This document shows, piece by piece, positions 1 through 7,078 of a DNA stretch of 7,253 bases (position 1 is the first letter of the stretch; each line of letters begins with the position of its first letter). The stretch comes from Tardiphaga sp. Lineage in GTDB: Bacteria; Pseudomonadota; Alphaproteobacteria; Rhizobiales; Xanthobacteraceae. The notes under the pieces are model-generated. The model did not search any database. It was given only the letters and a program-made list of their open reading frames with translations, and was not told the origin of the DNA. The translations under genes and the position numbers were made by a program. The stretch is taken from assembly GCA_028290765.1 (NCBI GenBank), contig JAQGJF010000946.1, forward strand, positions 1 to 7,253, written 5' to 3'.

Positions 1-2013
1 GATCGTTTCCGTATAGGCGCCGTCGCGCGCCACCAGCAGGGTGTAATCGGCAAGGGCCGAAATCGCCGCCACGTCGGCCTGCTCGGTGAGCGATGGCGCA
101 TCGATGACGATCAGATCGAATTCCGAGCGAACGTCGCCGGGAAACGCCGCAACGGCGACATTCTGGCCGCTATCGAGCAGCAGATTGACCGAGCGGACGT
201 TGGTTCGCAGCGCGCGCGTGCCTTCCGTCGCCTGTCCATCACCGGGCCGCTGCCCGGCGCGCAGGAACACCTGTTCCGGAAGCACTTCGATCAGGACGCT
301 CAGCATGCCACGTTCGACCGCCGACGCATTGAGCGATCTTGCGACGGCGCTCTTGCCGGTGCTTGCCTCGCCCGAGGTCACCAGCACCACCTTGCCGCGC
401 TGGCCCGGCATTACCGCTATGGTATCGAGCAATTCCCGCAATTGATCGCGCAGATCCGTCGCCCCGGCGCGCAGCGTCGCCGGCCGGCGAACCGGCTTTT
501 CAACGGCAGGGGCAGGATTAGGAGCGGGATTGGGAATGCGGTTGGCGGCCGGGACGCTCGCTGCCGCGGCTTCCGCCGGCTTTGGCGCGATGACCGTCTC
601 GTTGGGAGCCTTCCTTGCCGGAGTTCCGACCGCCTCGAGCAGCGTGACGATCGCCACCGACGACAACAGCGCTCCGATCGCGAGGCCGACCAGGATCAGC
701 GCCAGCGGCGGGCGTGTCGGACGGGTCGGCGCGGTGGCGGCGGACACCACCTTGGCCTGCGACGTCTGCAGCAGCCGCTGTTCGTTGGTGGTCTTGAAGC
801 GCGACAGGAATTGTTCGTAGATATTCCGGTTGGCGTCCGCGTCGCGCTGCAGCTCCTGCAGCTTCACCGCCGCCTGGCCGTCCACCAGCATGTCGCCTTC
901 GAACGACTTGAGCTGCTGCTCCAGCGACTTCTGCTGGCCCAGCACCGTCTCGTAGTCCGACTTCGCGCTGTCGATGGTCCGCTTGCGCTCGATCTCGATC
1001 TGGCGATTGAGCTCGCTGAGCTGGTTGAGCGAAATGACAAGGTCCGGGTGACGATCGCCGAGCACCGCGCGCTTCTGCGCGATCTGATCGTTGAGCTGGG
1101 TGCGCTGCGCGCGCAGGATATTCAACAGATCGGTGCGCGTCCCGGAAGGGCTGTCGACATTGGCCTTCAGGTCGCGCTGCGCCTGTTCATAGCGGTTCTT
1201 GGCTTCCTCGGCCCGCAAACGCGCCGCGGAAACCTGCTGGCTCAGTTCGGTGACCCGAAGCTGCCGCGTGGTGCTTTCGCGTCCGGCATTGACGATCCGA
1301 TGGTCGGCCTTGAACGCGGCGACGGCGTCTTCCGACGCGCGCAACCGGTCGCTCAAGGTCTTGAGGCGGCTGTTCAGGAAGCCCGCGGCCTCGTCCGTCG
1401 CCTCGGTGCGAACGTGGGACTGGCCGGCGACAAAGGCCTCGGCGATGGCGTTGGCATAACGGGCGGCCTGCTGCGGACGGTTGGAAACGACCGTCATGCC
1501 GATGACGTAGGTCAATCCGCGGCGGGAGATATCGAGGCGGCTGCGGAATTTATCCAGCAGCTTCGAGGGGTCGGTCTCGCCATTGGCTATATCGTCGTCC
1601 TCGACGATCTTGAGCTGCTCGATCAGGGGCCTCAGAAACCCGTCGGATTTGGCAATTTCGATCAGGCTCTGCAGCGCCGCCGCATCCTGGCCGATGCCGG
1701 GCAGCACATCCTGCTCGGCGGTTACGCGCTGTTCCCTGGGGTCGACGACGACCAGCGCGGTCGCGGCGTAGCGCGCCGGGATAATCGACAGGATGAGGAC
1801 TCCGGCCATGAACAGGATGAGCGCGAGCGAGATGATCTTCTTGCCGTTGCGCCGAGCAAATGCCACGACACCGGAGATCGTCAAACTTCCTTCGATCAGC
1901 CGAGGAGCACCATTCGCATTCGCGGCCGATGGCGGCGCGGAATTTTCCCAGGATGATGGCGCAGACGGCGCTGTCCGGCCGGCCGGATCCCGGGCTGCCT
2001 GCCTTACAAACAT
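1..2013 (-). CDS. Wzz/ExoP-type polysaccharide co-polymerase with degenerate BY-kinase domain (3' end off window)
   Basis: This inner-membrane protein should control chain length and export of a surface polysaccharide. Reading from the ATG at 2013, 671 codons are open to the left edge, so the C-terminus and any tyrosine cluster are not visible. Order of parts: a cytoplasmic N-terminus of about 59 residues; TM1 about 60-79; a periplasmic Wzz domain with long Q/E/R-rich coiled coil about 195-410; a GNVR-like stretch around 385-403 (ELQRDADANRNIYEQFL); a proline motif (PTRPTRPP) just before TM2 at about 437-458; an Ala/Pro-rich linker; then a P-loop domain. Walker A is GEASTGKS (548-555) and Walker B is DLIVIDAP (633-640). 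The Walker A' position reads SVLIEVLPEQ (572-581), so the usual DxDxR residues are absent and tyrosine-kinase activity is doubtful. A GGAG Shine-Dalgarno lies about 7 bases before the ATG. The gene is divergent from the flippase operon. The family is clear from domain order; kinase competence is not. Confidence 0.9.
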   Translation of the reverse strand, partial: MFVRQAARDPAGRTAPSAPSSWENSAPPSAANANGAPRLIEGSLTISGVVAFARRNGKKIISLALILFMAGVLILSIIPARYAATALVVVDPREQRVTAEQDVLPGIGQDAAALQSLIEIAKSDGFLRPLIEQLKIVEDDDIANGETDPSKLLDKFRSRLDISRRGLTYVIGMTVVSNRPQQAARYANAIAEAFVAGQSHVRTEATDEAAGFLNSRLKTLSDRLRASEDAVAAFKADHRIVNAGRESTTRQLRVTELSQQVSAARLRAEEAKNRYEQAQRDLKANVDSPSGTRTDLLNILRAQRTQLNDQIAQKRAVLGDRHPDLVISLNQLSELNRQIEIERKRTIDSAKSDYETVLGQQKSLEQQLKSFEGDMLVDGQAAVKLQELQRDADANRNIYEQFLSRFKTTNEQRLLQTSQAKVVSAATAPTRPTRPPLALILVGLAIGALLSSVAIVTLLEAVGTPARKAPNETVIAPKPAEAAAASVPAANRIPNPAPNPAPAVEKPVRRPATLRAGATDLRDQLRELLDTIAVMPGQRGKVVLVTSGEASTGKSAVARSLNASAVERGMLSVLIEVLPEQVFLRAGQRPGDGQATEGTRALRTNVRSVNLLLDSGQNVAVAAFPGDVRSEFDLIVIDAPSLTEQADVAAISALADYTLLVARDGAYTETI

Positions 2014-2402
2014 GCTACGCTCCAACTCAACCCGACCCAACAGACTCCGGACCAGATGGCCAGCCTCCAAAGTAAATAACTACGGTTAATTGCGGGTTAC
2101 TTGATCGGACCTGCGCAGATCATAACAACGTGTTAACGGCACGCCGAAACCGGGCCCCGGAGCCTAAAGAAAGGCCAAAAGAACGCGATTTGGACGGCAG
2201 ATATCGAATGGATCCGCGCATTCAGGATGAAGATTTTCGGTTCCCGATCGCGGTGAATCCGGCCCCGGCAAGTTCCACGGCGTTAACCGCATCACGTCGT
2301 AATCGATGTAAATTGTCCCCCGTGAATCTATAAAGCGCAAGCAATCCGGGAGCTTCCGAACGCGCCCCTCATGGTTCACAGAGCCCACGGCTCATCGAGC
2401 CC
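2014..2402. promoter_or_regulatory. divergent intergenic region between the Wzz/ExoP gene and the flippase operon
   Basis: No convincing gene is present in these 389 bases; the short open frames have no recognisable product. The region is less G+C-rich than its flanks and must hold the promoters for both transcription directions. A TATAAA at 2329-2334 could be a -10 element for the flippase operon, but no good -35 sits at normal spacing. A TTAACCG-like motif occurs three times: CGGTTAA at 2083-2089, GTTAACGGC at 2132-2140 and GTTAACCGC at 2282-2290. These might be sites for a shared regulator. An 8-bp palindrome CTGCGCAG lies at 2111-2118. Only the motifs are seen; the regulatory role is inferred from the divergent layout. 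Confidence 0.5.
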
Positions 2403-2428
2403 ATGGCTCATCGAGCCCATGGCTCATC
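2381..2428. repeat. three tandem 16-bp repeats spanning the flippase start codon
   Basis: Three head-to-tail copies of GAGCCCATGGCTCATC occupy 2381-2396, 2397-2412 and 2413-2428. The first copy differs by one base (CAC for CAT). Each unit contains the dyad GAGCC-N3-GGCTC, with the ATG overlapping the central N3. The second copy supplies the ATG at 2403 that opens the flippase frame. The third copy's ATG (2419) is in another frame. Sixteen is not a multiple of three, so the frame of the ATG changes from unit to unit. In RNA the units could pair as short hairpins, or unit with unit. Confidence 0.9.
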
Positions 2429-3869
2429 GAGAGATCACGTGCCCCGATCCCCAGCGAAAGTACCGTCGCGATTTCTGAGGGCGCCGTTCGACTTTGCCGC
2501 GCGCCTGTTCGGCCGCGACGTGACCCAGGGCGTGCTGGGAACCATCCTGCTGCAGTTCGGCGGAGGCGCCGTCTCATTCGCCATGTTCTCGCTGGCGGCG
2601 CGGGGATATTCCGCAGCCGATTTCGGCCATCTCGCGATGTGGCTGAGCATCTGCCAGATGGGCAGCGTGCTGGCATTGCTGGGCCAGGAAATGTTCGTCC
2701 TGCGCTCGCTGAACGAATACGGCGTGGCCGAACGGCCCGACCTCGCCCGTGGCGCGCTGACCTTTTCGCTGACCATCGTCGGCATCGTACCGGTGCTGCT
2801 CGGTACGGCGATGGGCACGGTCGGGACCCTGGCGCTCGGCGAAAGCCCACTGCTGATGGTCGCGGGGGCGCTGTTTCTGGTCGCGGGCTCGATGCTGGCG
2901 CTGGGCAGTCATATCGCGCGCTATTGCACCAGCCTGTTTCTCGCCGATGGCATGCGCGAATTCCTCTGGCGGTTCCTGGTCGTCGCCGCGTTGTCCGCGG
3001 TCGTGGGCCTGCATATGGCGGTCCGGATCGACCAGTTCTTCTGGCTGGCGTCCGCCGCGATCGGCGTCGCCCTCTTGATCCAGATCTCAGCGATATGGCG
3101 CGCCTTGCCGCGGACCATTCGCCATGCACAGGCAAGCTTTCGGGTCCGCGAATGGTTCAAGGTCTCGTCGCGATTCTGGGCTTCGACGGTTCTCGAAACC
3201 ATCAACCAGTATTTCGACGTGGTGATCATCTACTGGCTGCTGGATCCGGTCGCCGCCGGCGCCTATTTCGTCGCCACCCGGCTCGCCAACATGTTCGGAA
3301 CGGTACTGACCGCGGTCCATAATTACGCGACGCGACGGATACCGGCGCTGTATTTTGCCGGCAAGTCCGACGACCTGAACCGCACCTTGACGCTGATGGC
3401 GGAGGTGGTGCTGCTCTGCGTGGCCGGCGGTTTCGCCGTGCTCGTATTTGGCGCGGAACCGATCCTGAACCTGTTCGGCCCGGCATTCGTCGCCCAGAAA
3501 TGGACACTCATCATTCTCGCCACCGGCACCGCGCTTTCCGCCGGCGGTGGGCCCGCCGCGGCGATCCTGATGATCGCCGGTCATGAGGGCCGCTATCCCC
3601 TGATCATCGCCGCCAACATGATCCTCCGCTTCACGGGCTTTGCGATCCTGATCCCGATCCTCGGATTGCAGGGCGCCGCCTTGTCGACCGCCATCAGCCT
3701 TGCCATCGTGGCGATCGCGCTGAATGTGCTGTGCCGGCGCTGGGTCGGGCTGGACCCGTCGATCCTGATCCTGCTTCGCAAAGCTCGCGGCAGGATCGTC
3801 GCCGCCGAGCCCGCCTATGCCCACGGCCATCGTGCCACGTCAAAAACAACACAAGGCCAGCCGACATGA
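2403..3869 (+). CDS. Wzx-type lipid-linked oligosaccharide flippase (MOP superfamily)
   Basis: This is a polytopic inner-membrane protein of 488 residues, the usual size for polysaccharide flippases of the MOP/MVF superfamily. It should move an undecaprenyl-linked repeat unit from the cytoplasmic to the periplasmic face. About 12 hydrophobic segments can be seen, roughly at residues 43-65, 77-98, 118-140, 147-170, 187-205, 211-232, 265-285, 288-305, 332-350, 364-390, 398-420 and 422-444. A basic amphipathic stretch (about 232-258) separates the two halves, and the C-terminal tail is soluble. The ATG at 2403 lies inside a 16-bp repeat and has no good Shine-Dalgarno. An in-frame GTG at 2439 follows GAGAGA at 2429-2434 and would remove 12 poorly conserved-looking residues, so it is a serious alternative start. 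The frame has a stop at 2331 and no other start between. It is first in a three-gene operon, and its TGA overlaps the next ATG. Confidence 0.9.
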   Translation: MAHRAHGSSRDHVPRSPAKVPSRFLRAPFDFAARLFGRDVTQGVLGTILLQFGGGAVSFAMFSLAARGYSAADFGHLAMWLSICQMGSVLALLGQEMFVLRSLNEYGVAERPDLARGALTFSLTIVGIVPVLLGTAMGTVGTLALGESPLLMVAGALFLVAGSMLALGSHIARYCTSLFLADGMREFLWRFLVVAALSAVVGLHMAVRIDQFFWLASAAIGVALLIQISAIWRALPRTIRHAQASFRVREWFKVSSRFWASTVLETINQYFDVVIIYWLLDPVAAGAYFVATRLANMFGTVLTAVHNYATRRIPALYFAGKSDDLNRTLTLMAEVVLLCVAGGFAVLVFGAEPILNLFGPAFVAQKWTLIILATGTALSAGGGPAAAILMIAGHEGRYPLIIAANMILRFTGFAILIPILGLQGAALSTAISLAIVAIALNVLCRRWVGLDPSILILLRKARGRIVAAEPAYAHGHRATSKTTQGQPT

Positions 3870-5008
3870 GCCGCCCCCGCCGCATCCTTCTGATCCAGAC
3901 CCAGGCGGAGAACGCCGGCGCCCAGGAAATCTCCCGGCTTGTCGGCGCCGGCCTGACGGCGCGCGGCTACGACGTCCACAACCTGTTCTTCTTTCGCAAG
4001 ACCGCTTCCTTCAACGAGCCGCCGAACACGCTCTACAGCGCGCCGGGCCGGCCCGGCACGCCGCTGGCGTTCCTGCGCTTTCTGTGGACGCTGGGGCGAC
4101 AGATCCGGCAAAATCGTCCCGACGCCGTTCTCACCTTCCAACATTACGGCAACGCCATCGGCGGCGCGGTTTCACGCCTCGTCAGCCCGGCGCCGGTGAT
4201 CGCCAACCAGGTGACGGCGCGCTGGACCATGCCGAGGTTCCTGCGGGCGATCGATGTCGCGATGGGGAGCCTCGGCTTCTTCCAGCGCATCACCGTGAAT
4301 TCCCGCGACATGGCGCGGGAATATTCCGGTTATCCCGCGCCCTATCGCAGGCGGATCCAGTACGTTCCCCACGGATTCGAGCACAAGTCGACGGCCCTTT
4401 CCAAGGCCGAGGCGCGCCGGACGTTCGATCTGCCGGCCGATGCCGTCCTCCTGGGAACCGTTGCACGGCTGCATCCGATCAAGCGAGTCGACGCGTCGAT
4501 CCGGCTTCTGGCGGATCAACCGAATTGGCACTTTGCCGTTGCCGGACAGGGACCGCAGGAACAGGAATTGAAAGAGCTGGCGCGGCAACTCGGCGTTTCC
4601 GCGAGGGTACACTTCATCGGCGAAATTTCGCCCGATCGGATCGGCGATTTTCTGGTCGGCCTTGACGTGTTCGTGTTTCCGACCCAGGCGGAGACGTTTG
4701 GTCTCGCCGCAGTCGAGGCCGCCAATGCCGGCGTCGTCTCCGTCGTCAACGATCTTCCGGTGTTGCGCGAAGTGCTGTCCTATCAGGGAAAGCCGACCGC
4801 GCTTTTTGTCGATGCCTCCGATCACGGCAAGCTCAAGGCCGCGGTTTCCCAGGTGCTCGGCGACAACGTCCTTGCCGATACGTTGCGAGAAAGCGCCAAG
4901 GGCCTGCGCGTGCGCTATTCCATCGACACCATGGTCGATGAATATATCCGCGTCCTCGACGAGGCGGCGAACGATTCAAGCCTAACGCAGCAAGTCAGCC
5001 CGACGTGA
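3866..5008 (+). CDS. GT4-family glycosyltransferase
   Basis: This cytoplasmic GT-B retaining glycosyltransferase has 380 residues, a normal GT4 length. It should transfer a sugar from a nucleotide-sugar donor to the growing lipid-linked oligosaccharide. The N-terminal Rossmann domain begins ILLIQTQAENAGAQE (7-21), with the glycine-containing acceptor-side loop expected for GT4. The donor domain contains GTVARLHPIKR (197-207), whose R and K contact the donor phosphates in the family, and an E-x7-E motif, ETFGLAAVE (276-284), with FVFPTQAE just before it. The frame stays open upstream to an ATG at 3731, but the start at 3866 is chosen because it forms an ATGA overlap with the flippase stop and begins directly at the conserved first beta strand. 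AAGG lies about 10 bases upstream. Translation is probably coupled to the flippase. The sugar and linkage cannot be read from the sequence. Confidence 0.93.
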   Translation: MSRPRRILLIQTQAENAGAQEISRLVGAGLTARGYDVHNLFFFRKTASFNEPPNTLYSAPGRPGTPLAFLRFLWTLGRQIRQNRPDAVLTFQHYGNAIGGAVSRLVSPAPVIANQVTARWTMPRFLRAIDVAMGSLGFFQRITVNSRDMAREYSGYPAPYRRRIQYVPHGFEHKSTALSKAEARRTFDLPADAVLLGTVARLHPIKRVDASIRLLADQPNWHFAVAGQGPQEQELKELARQLGVSARVHFIGEISPDRIGDFLVGLDVFVFPTQAETFGLAAVEAANAGVVSVVNDLPVLREVLSYQGKPTALFVDASDHGKLKAAVSQVLGDNVLADTLRESAKGLRVRYSIDTMVDEYIRVLDEAANDSSLTQQVSPT

Positions 5009-6510
5009 TCATCGCGCTTCGCTTCGACGACGAACGCCCGCGGGCCTGGATGGCGCGCATGGCGACGCTCGTCGGCAGCGAGACGGACATCATTGCCATC
5101 CAATGGGTCAAGGCGGGCGCCCCGCGGCCAGCGGGGCTCGAAGCGCTGTTCGAACTCGAACGCATGGTGCTGCGAAAAGGACGGCGCGGCGGAGCCGATT
5201 CGATCGGCAAGGAAAGCTTGCGAGCAACGCCGGCGGCAGCGGTAAAACCCGACGTCACGATCGATTTCACCGGCGCCGGACCTGATCCGGCCTCCTCTGC
5301 CCGGCTGTATCTCCGACCGCTCTACAATGGCGCAGCGGGCGAGGATGCCGCGCTGGCGGCGATCCTGTCGGGCGACCTGCCGCGCATTGAAATTCGCAAC
5401 GAGATCAGCGGCGAGATTCTCGACGCTGGCCGACCCTCGGCCGAGGCGGGAAGTGGCCTGAGCGGCGCGCTCGACACCGTCATGGCCCGCACTTTGACCC
5501 TGCTGAAGGCGGCTCTTGTCGGAAAGCCACGCGACGTGTCGCTAAAGGCCGATCGTTCCGACCCGGGACCTCCGCGCTCCCCGGCCGCCTATGTCTTGCG
5601 TGGCCTGGCCGGCGACATCGCCAAGCGCATCTATCGACTTTGCTGTTACGCGCCGCATTGGCATGTCGGATGGCGATACACCGATGATAGCGGCATATGG
5701 GCATCCAAAAACCTGTCCGGCGCGCCGTGGGCGATCATTGCCGATCCCGGGCACCGTTTCTATGCCGATCCGTTTCCGGTGAATTGGCAGGGCCGGACCT
5801 TCGTGTTCTTCGAGGATCTCGATCATCGCGTCGGCAAGGGAACGATCTCGGCGGTCGAGTTCGACGGCACCGGACCGAAAGGACCGGTGATCCCGGTACT
5901 CGAAGAACCCTGGCACCTGTCCTATCCGTTCCTGATCGAGCATGACGGCGAGTTGTGGATGATCCCGGAAAGCTCCGAACATCGCGACGTCGCGGTTTAC
6001 AGATGCATCGATTTTCCAGGCAAATGGGAGCGTCACACCACGCTGCTTTCCGGCGTGGAGCTCGGCGATGCCACCATCGTCCGGCACAACGGCCTGCATT
6101 ATTTGTTCGGCGCCACGCGCGACGGCGCCGGTGGCTATTCCGACACGCTGTCGATTTTCCATGCCGAGCATTTGTTCGGTCCATGGCTGCCGCATGCGCG
6201 TAATCCGATCATGGTCGACCGGAGCAGTGCGCGGCCAGCCGGTCATTTCGTCACGATCAACGGACAATTGTGGCGGCCGGTGCAGGATTGCAGCAACGGC
6301 TATGGCGCGGCACTCGGTCTCGCCGAGATTACCGAACTGTCACCGACCTCCTTCCGGCAAACCGTTCGCCACACGCTGCAGCCGGGCCGCCAGTGGCCAG
6401 GCCGCAAGCTTCACACGCTGAACCGCTGCGGGAGGCTGGAGGTGATCGACGGGTCGCGCATACAGCCGAAAATCGCGGCGTTGCGGCCGTTGGTCAACGG
6501 CGCCGCGTAA
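5005..6510 (+). CDS. GINT1_N-type beta-propeller protein with formyltransferase-like N-terminus; function unknown
   Basis: The protein has 501 residues, no signal peptide and no membrane helices, so it is probably cytoplasmic. The GTG start overlaps the preceding stop (GTGA), implying coupled translation. The C-terminal two thirds (about 215-495) match the pattern I know from the bacterial family related to the N-terminal domain of plant glucosamine inositolphosphorylceramide transferase 1: WHVGW (219-223), FYADPF (252-257), WHLSYPFLIE (303-312), MIPESSEH (319-326), GDATIV (354-359), GPWLPHARNP (392-401) and RPAGH (410-414). These recur as propeller-blade motifs, and the ADP element recalls five-bladed GH43/GH32-like folds. 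The plant GT64 catalytic domain is absent. Residues 1-170 look like a divergent formyltransferase fold: KPDVTIDF at 81-88, then RPLYNGAAGEDAAL. No clear catalytic Asn-His-Asp set is visible there. The operon context argues for glycan modification or binding, which is inference. The CDS is sure; the family assignment is from memory and moderately sure. Confidence 0.82.
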   Translation: MIIALRFDDERPRAWMARMATLVGSETDIIAIQWVKAGAPRPAGLEALFELERMVLRKGRRGGADSIGKESLRATPAAAVKPDVTIDFTGAGPDPASSARLYLRPLYNGAAGEDAALAAILSGDLPRIEIRNEISGEILDAGRPSAEAGSGLSGALDTVMARTLTLLKAALVGKPRDVSLKADRSDPGPPRSPAAYVLRGLAGDIAKRIYRLCCYAPHWHVGWRYTDDSGIWASKNLSGAPWAIIADPGHRFYADPFPVNWQGRTFVFFEDLDHRVGKGTISAVEFDGTGPKGPVIPVLEEPWHLSYPFLIEHDGELWMIPESSEHRDVAVYRCIDFPGKWERHTTLLSGVELGDATIVRHNGLHYLFGATRDGAGGYSDTLSIFHAEHLFGPWLPHARNPIMVDRSSARPAGHFVTINGQLWRPVQDCSNGYGAALGLAEITELSPTSFRQTVRHTLQPGRQWPGRKLHTLNRCGRLEVIDGSRIQPKIAALRPLVNGAA

Positions 6511-6514
6511 CACG

Positions 6515-6892
6515 TCAACCGGTTCGGCGTGCGCCAACGAGTGCGGACATTCGCGAAACGATCCACCCCGCGTACAGTCCGACCACGCCGCCGCCAACCT
6601 TGACGCCGGCGTCGAACAGTCGTCCGTGCCGCGAGGGCGCCAGCAATTGCAGCAGTTCGAGCATGACGGCCGCGCCCAGCACGACCAGCGCCGCGAACAG
6701 GATGTAGCGGGGATAGGCCGCCGCGAACAAGGTACCGACGACGGCGAAGGCGACGAAGCGTTCGATCTGAGGTGATAACCCGGTCTCCGGCCGGAGGCCG
6801 ATCGGAGCGAGCGTTATCAGGGCAATCACAGCAAGGCAGGACCAGGCCGAAACGCGAAGAAAAACTTGAAACATCCGGACCTGCACCATCAT
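6515..6892 (-). CDS. VanZ-like small membrane protein
   Basis: This protein has 125 residues with about four hydrophobic helices (roughly 13-32, 44-60, 62-80 and 98-115). The motif ELLQLLAPSRHGRLFDA (79-95) followed by a Gly-rich helix matches the VanZ-family signature E-x2-Q ... R ... D ... G-x3-G. VanZ itself gives low-level teicoplanin resistance, but most proteobacterial members have no known role and often lie near envelope-polysaccharide genes. The ATG at 6892 (the first of ATGATG) is chosen because it fits family length. The frame stays open upstream to ATG 7009 or TTG 7018, but that extension would be encoded by the 15-bp repeats (QESCW-type pentapeptides) and is probably not translated. 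ATG 6874 is also possible, and no start has a strong Shine-Dalgarno. The gene is convergent with the propeller gene, with only 4 bases between the stops. Confidence 0.8.
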   Translation of the reverse strand: MMVQVRMFQVFLRVSAWSCLAVIALITLAPIGLRPETGLSPQIERFVAFAVVGTLFAAAYPRYILFAALVVLGAAVMLELLQLLAPSRHGRLFDAGVKVGGGVVGLYAGWIVSRMSALVGARRTG

Positions 6893-6907
6893 TTGTTCGT
6901 TCTGACC

Positions 6908-6997
6908 GCAAGATCTCTGCTTGCGCGATTCCTGTTTGCAAGATTCCTGTCTGCAAGATTCTTGCCAGCAAGATTCTTGCCAGCAAGATTCGTGCAG
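6908..6997. repeat. six tandem 15-bp repeats upstream of the VanZ-like gene
   Basis: Six head-to-tail imperfect copies of GCAAGATTCTTGCCA start at 6908, 6923, 6938, 6953, 6968 and 6983. Copies 4 and 5 are identical; the others differ at one to several bases, mostly in the last third. Copies 4 and 5 contain a perfect 6+1+6 dyad, GCAAGA-T-TCTTGC. The array ends 16 bases before the chosen VanZ-like start, so it lies in that gene's leader or promoter region. Because 15 is a multiple of three, every reading frame through it gives a pentapeptide-like repeat, which should not be taken as proof of coding. Confidence 0.9.
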
Positions 6998-7078
6998 CCT
7001 GGAAGACATGCGGGGCAACCATACGGCCGCTCCAAATCAGGAAGACTGTCCCGAAACCGGATCGATCGGCCAGGCACG

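Noticed and set aside
442..1956. Long plus-strand open frame (504 codons)
   Set aside because: It lies antisense to the Wzz/ExoP gene, whose minus-strand translation shows clear domains. The plus frame gives low-complexity, Arg/Gln/Asp-rich sequence typical of the complement of high-GC coding DNA.
2164..2388. Minus-strand open frame of 74 codons in the divergent intergenic region
   Set aside because: No recognisable family, its start is inside the 16-bp repeats, and its codon use is unlike the flanking genes. It is probably chance within regulatory DNA.
2392..3830. Two minus-strand open frames of 247 codons each (2392-3135 and 3087-3830)
   Set aside because: Both are antisense to the well supported flippase and translate to Arg- or Asp/Gln-rich sequence without domains.
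3731..3865. Upstream extension of the glycosyltransferase to ATG 3731
   Set aside because: The extra 45 residues would lie inside the flippase gene and do not resemble a GT4 N-terminus. The ATG at 3866 overlaps the flippase stop and starts at the first beta strand.
5005..5514. Active methionyl-tRNA-type or sugar formyltransferase domain
   Set aside because: The fold-like pattern is weak and the expected catalytic Asn, His and Asp arrangement is not visible, so only a divergent, possibly inactive domain is claimed.
6908..6997. CRISPR array
   Set aside because: Units are 15 bp and directly abutting, with no spacers; this is a simple tandem repeat.
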